From the NCBI GenBank assembly GCA_014526335.1, contig JACTAT010000140.1, positions 1 through 64,000 on the forward strand: a DNA stretch of 64,000 bases. Direction: 5' to 3'. The position numbers and the translations under genes are program-made. How positions within the stretch are numbered: position 1 is the stretch's first letter; every line of letters starts with the position of its first letter. Below, one piece after another: positions 60,601 to 64,000 of the stretch. The notes under the pieces were generated by a model. It saw nothing but the letters and a program-made list of their open reading frames with translations. It had not been told where the DNA came from and searched no databases. Origin of the DNA: Chrysaora quinquecirrha (lineage: Eukaryota > Cnidaria > Scyphozoa > Semaeostomeae > Pelagiidae).

Positions 60601-62022
60601 GTGTTTTAAACTATACGTTAACAATTGAAAGATGCAATTTAGTAACCTATTTCTTTCTGTTCAAATTCGCTCTCCACCTGCCTTTGGTAAATCGCTTTTA
60701 ATATGATTAAATAGCTTGTTCTCTAATTACAAATAGCGAAATCAGAATCAAGAATCATAAGCAAATATTAAGTATAGAATTGATGTTGTTTCGCTGAAGT
60801 ACAAGTGTTAAAATAAAGTGCTAAATTTCGCTGCTAATTAAGTTAAATTTGATTGCTTTTTAACACATGATAATCTTAACAAGACAATCAACCTGTAGGA
60901 ACTGGGAATGAAAATATAGTTAAAATCCTAACAAAGAAGAAACACCATTAATTGCATAGACAAATGGAAGTCTTGAGCTTTTCTTCTCTGTCACAAACTG
61001 ACTTTCCTGTGATGAATCTCTAATTAACGTTTTTACTCTTAGTTTGTGTTTGTTTTAGTTTTCATTGAGTTTATCACTTCAGTGCTGGGTAGGGTATGCT
61101 TGTGTTCCCTTAGGTCCGCTGCTTCGGTAAGCTAATACGCCTTTTAAATTGCAATCGAGAAGTACAATTGACAAATAGTTGGGAAAAATACAAAACAAAA
61201 CAAGATACATCTTCCCATCCACCTGATTCAATGTTTTTGGTAGATTACCAGGTTTTAGATGGAAAAGATACCTAACAAACTTTGGTTTGGGTGAGAGGGG
61301 GGAGCATTTGTAGCAATTTGTATACAGCTACTGTATCAAGAATTTTGTGGTATCCAACAAACTTTTATCCAAAATTATCGAAACAAATAAAATTTACTTT
61401 AAAGGGGACATTTCCCTCATTTTTCAAGCATATTAAGGGTGTGGTAATAAAAAAATTAGATCCCCGTTACCCACCCTAGTGTCTGACTGCGAACCTCCAA
61501 GATCATGTTTTTCACAGCCTTGAACATGCAGTGCACACTGTCAGTGCGTGCCTTCCTCTGACTTGAGAGAAGCGAGTCCAAGCAGAGTTTGTATTCTATA
61601 ACCAATGCGAGGACAGACCATTCCTCGAAAAAGAATTTGCAAGAGAGTTTCGTAAAAATAACAGAATTGCATGCAAAATAGTACGAGATTTCCAAGGACA
61701 TGCAAGTTAGCTGCCGAGGACGTGATACTGCCTCGGAAACGCTCGTGATTACAATTAATGTGTATAGGCCTACTACCAGCTCATTTACAAGGCATACAAC
61801 ATGTATGCTACACTACATCAAGCCAAAAAAGACAGACCCAGAAAATATTTTTCCGTATAGCGGAGTTAATGAATTCCGGAGCGAAGGCTCTCTTCTGGCA
61901 CATTACTAATTTTGGGGTATTCATGGATACCTCCTTTTCATTTATATGCGTCGATTTATAGCCGTTTTTGACTTCTCGTGGAAAGCTCTATGTTGATCGT
62001 TCCTTATCCTTGCTATGTGTTG
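57696..62022. other. Intergenic: no gene seen
   Basis: Contains a poly-G run (58023-58036), a CT-rich/GA-rich inverted pair at about 59208-59280 related to the core of 12024-12270, a small ACTATAGTACTATAGTACTA palindrome near 59433, a TTGTTG-rich run near 59740-59790, and a CATCTTCCCATCCACC segment (61208) that echoes the same CT-rich family. No protein-like open frame was recognised. Confidence 0.45.
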
Positions 62023-62215
62023 AAGGTGCTGTGGCGTCGTGGTGAAATGCAGCTGACTCGTGGTGTCAGAAGCTCTGTGTGGTCAGGGTTCGAGCTTCAG
62101 CTACGGTAGCGTCACAATCAGGGTCGAGGTCCCGATTAGTTAACCTACTACTGAGATCCTAGCGACTGGTACTAAAAACACTATTTCACCTACATCTTCA
62201 CCTTGTTGCGTGTAT
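62023..62215 (+). repeat. tRNA-derived SINE, copy 2
   Basis: The head AAGGTGCTGTGGCGTCGTGG contains an A-box-like TGGCGTCGTGGTGAAATGC, and GGGTTCGAGCTTC at 62087 is a good B box. It is followed by a body and a tail with ATTTCACCTACATCTTCACC. The head matches the minus-strand sequence at 6482-6570. RNA polymerase III transcription is inferred from the boxes. Confidence 0.65.
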
Positions 62216-63734
62216 CGAGTTCGTGAAATGTCATTGCGTGTTCATTATTTGATCCTAATAAAAGAAGTTGCAGAATACAATGAAAATGGCAGGCGCTTGT
62301 CATTAAAAACAGGTTGATAATCTTCGTTTTGTCTTAGGCACACCTGCAAAGTTGCCGCAACATTGTTAGTGTTAAATTCGGTAAATTCATTAAAGTAATT
62401 TCATCTCACTCTTACTGTACAGTAGCTATTTCTTGTTCATGCATGTCGCAATAAGATTTGATGAATTTGATGATGGTGACGCATATATAAGACACATTCC
62501 CATGTAATCGGGTATTTAACTGCTTAAATCCTGATCTTAGGACGTGTATTGATTGACTGAAGTTATATAGTAGCTATAGCGACACAGCAGATAAGGCGCT
62601 TTTTTGTTAAATTGTGTCAAACTTGCTTCGGATGCTTAAGTGGGCAGGGGATTTTCCATAACAATCTGACTTTCAACCTAACTTTGAACTTTTTAAACAC
62701 ATTTTGGGTAAATCGATAGCGCTTAATTCAAATCCGTGATGGTTACCGTGAAATTTTGACAGGATGTTGGACTTTTCGATGACGTCATCAAAGTGCCTTT
62801 TTTCATTTGGCTTGTTTCAAAACAGCTGCCGCTCTCCACCAAGAAAATTTGAGGAGCCAATCAGATTGCAGCGCTTTCTATGCTTTGTTTTACTGGCTTA
62901 TCAATGTCCTCCCACTTTCGTCAGATCAAACGATAGTATAAAATCTTACCAATCAGTGAGCAGCAAAAGGAAATGGCGAATGCTACTTCGGTAAAAAAAT
63001 TCGAATTTGGAAGACAAATTTCATCCAGAACTGACCGCTTTTGAACATTGTCAGTATGCGAGTCTCAGTGAAACGAATTGCTCTTGTTGGTTGTTGTTGG
63101 TCTAGATTTTATGAGCGGAACTGAGACCCATGTAATAACTCTAGGGCTCATCAGTGACTATTACTGTTCGCATTAGGCCAAATACTGTACGCAATTTGTG
63201 CTCTAGTATTATTTTCCGTCATTATTAAAGAAAATTGTGCTCTAGTTTGTTTGCGATCAATTTGAGCCAATCCGAAGGTGAAGTTTGATTAGTAGGCCTA
63301 TTGTCTTTTTAATACCAGTAAGCACGCGGGTAGTGTGGAATGACCAGTAGAATTAGCTGAAAATACCAAATGTGATTTTAAGATTTTCTTAAACTGTTAG
63401 TGCGACATTCCTATTCTCTAGCACGCTTCTTTCGCCCTCTACGAAACGTGCCTAACGTTTCCGTTTGAGTTTTTTAAATAAACTTTCCATTACAGAATTA
63501 GTTCTGTAAATGTTTTTCTTGTTTGATATCAATATATGTAAACATTTGTAATTAATTTGCACATATCATAAATAGTCTTCCCTGTGCTACCGTGCTACTT
63601 TAACCTTAAGCAATCAATCATGACCGTTATCAGAGAATTAGTGTCGTTGCACGAAATGTTGACACGAACGAGGCTGTGTGAAATGGAGTTCATTAGGGAG
63701 CGGAATATAACGTTTTATACACCTTTTCAACAAA
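62216..63734. other. Intergenic: nothing recognised
   Basis: AT-rich sequence without recognisable protein motifs or repeats shared with the rest of the window. Confidence 0.4.
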
Positions 63735-64000
63735 GAGCCTCGTTTTCAAAATTTGCGAAACTTTGTTCGTACAAATATTTTGACCCCAGATTCAGATTGA
63801 GCACCATCATTTTAGTGTTGAGGCAAATTGTTACGCTTCTATTCCTTAAGATGTTGATTTTATAGCGATGAAAAGTTTGAAAATCTATAAAGGATTTGAC
63901 CGTGAAAAATCGCTCGGGGTGAAATTTTACACCCTCAGTCATTTTTCACGGTCAAATCCCTTATAAATTTTCAAACTTTAAAACGCTACAGAATCAACAT
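63735..64000. repeat. Fold-back element reaching the window edge
   Basis: 63851-64000 is an inverted repeat: ATGTTGATTTTATAGCGATG and on, against a right arm ending GCTACAGAATCAACAT. Each arm holds GGATTTGACCGTGAAAAA or its complement. The preceding 115 bases (TTTTAGTGTTGAGGCAAAT and neighbours) also match the diverged copy at 6118-6345, so the family is longer than the hairpin. It may continue past 64000. Confidence 0.8.

Overview
The window looks like AT-rich nuclear DNA of an invertebrate animal. It holds one intron-rich, clearly metazoan gene (a COMMD9 orthologue) in a dense background of transposons, fold-back elements and simple repeats. The combination of a Ty3/gypsy element, a Penelope-type GIY-YIG fragment, a hAT element with a TTF zinc finger, many RecQ-like helicase relics and abundant fold-back elements is most like what I know of cnidarian (anthozoan) genomes. 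That placement is inference; the sequence alone does not prove it. There are no operons, rRNA genes or CRISPR arrays.

Layout. 1-553 is an (ACTA)n array. 661-12655 is COMMD9 on the + strand: eight exons including a 35-base microexon, 199 codons, with introns full of repeats. 12.7-29 kb has no convincing gene. It carries a complex satellite (about 17.9-19.5 kb), several short inverted-repeat elements with visible target-site duplications, and a dispersed repeat that carries its own CCAAT/TATA promoter arrangement. 29.07-29.76 kb is a Penelope-like relic on the - strand. 29823-35471 is a young Ty3/gypsy LTR retrotransposon with near-identical LTRs and single-base breaks in gag and pol. 36.7-38.1 kb holds local and dispersed repeats.

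39.7-43.7 kb holds long (CAT)n microsatellites and a possible promoter plus first exon of an unidentified gene (40.57-40.76 kb). One microsatellite is interrupted by a fold-back element made of minisatellite units. 44880-48469 is a hAT transposon whose transposase is frameshifted twice. 50021-51241 is a larger relative of the minisatellite-bearing fold-back element, with its own direct-repeat flanks. 55379-57687 is a DNA transposon with perfect 74-bp terminal inverted repeats and a perfect 8-bp target duplication. It carries a badly decayed, intron-containing RecQ-like helicase gene and the first exon of a second gene. The last 6 kb is repeat-rich, with a tRNA-derived SINE at 62.0 kb and a fold-back element running into the window edge.

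The only gene likely to serve the host is COMMD9 (COMMD/Commander complex, endosomal recycling). The other coding sequence is mobile-element protein, all of it broken. The most unusual items are the helicase-cargo TIR element, the minisatellite fold-back family, and the promoter-like repeat flanked by 8-14 bp direct repeats.
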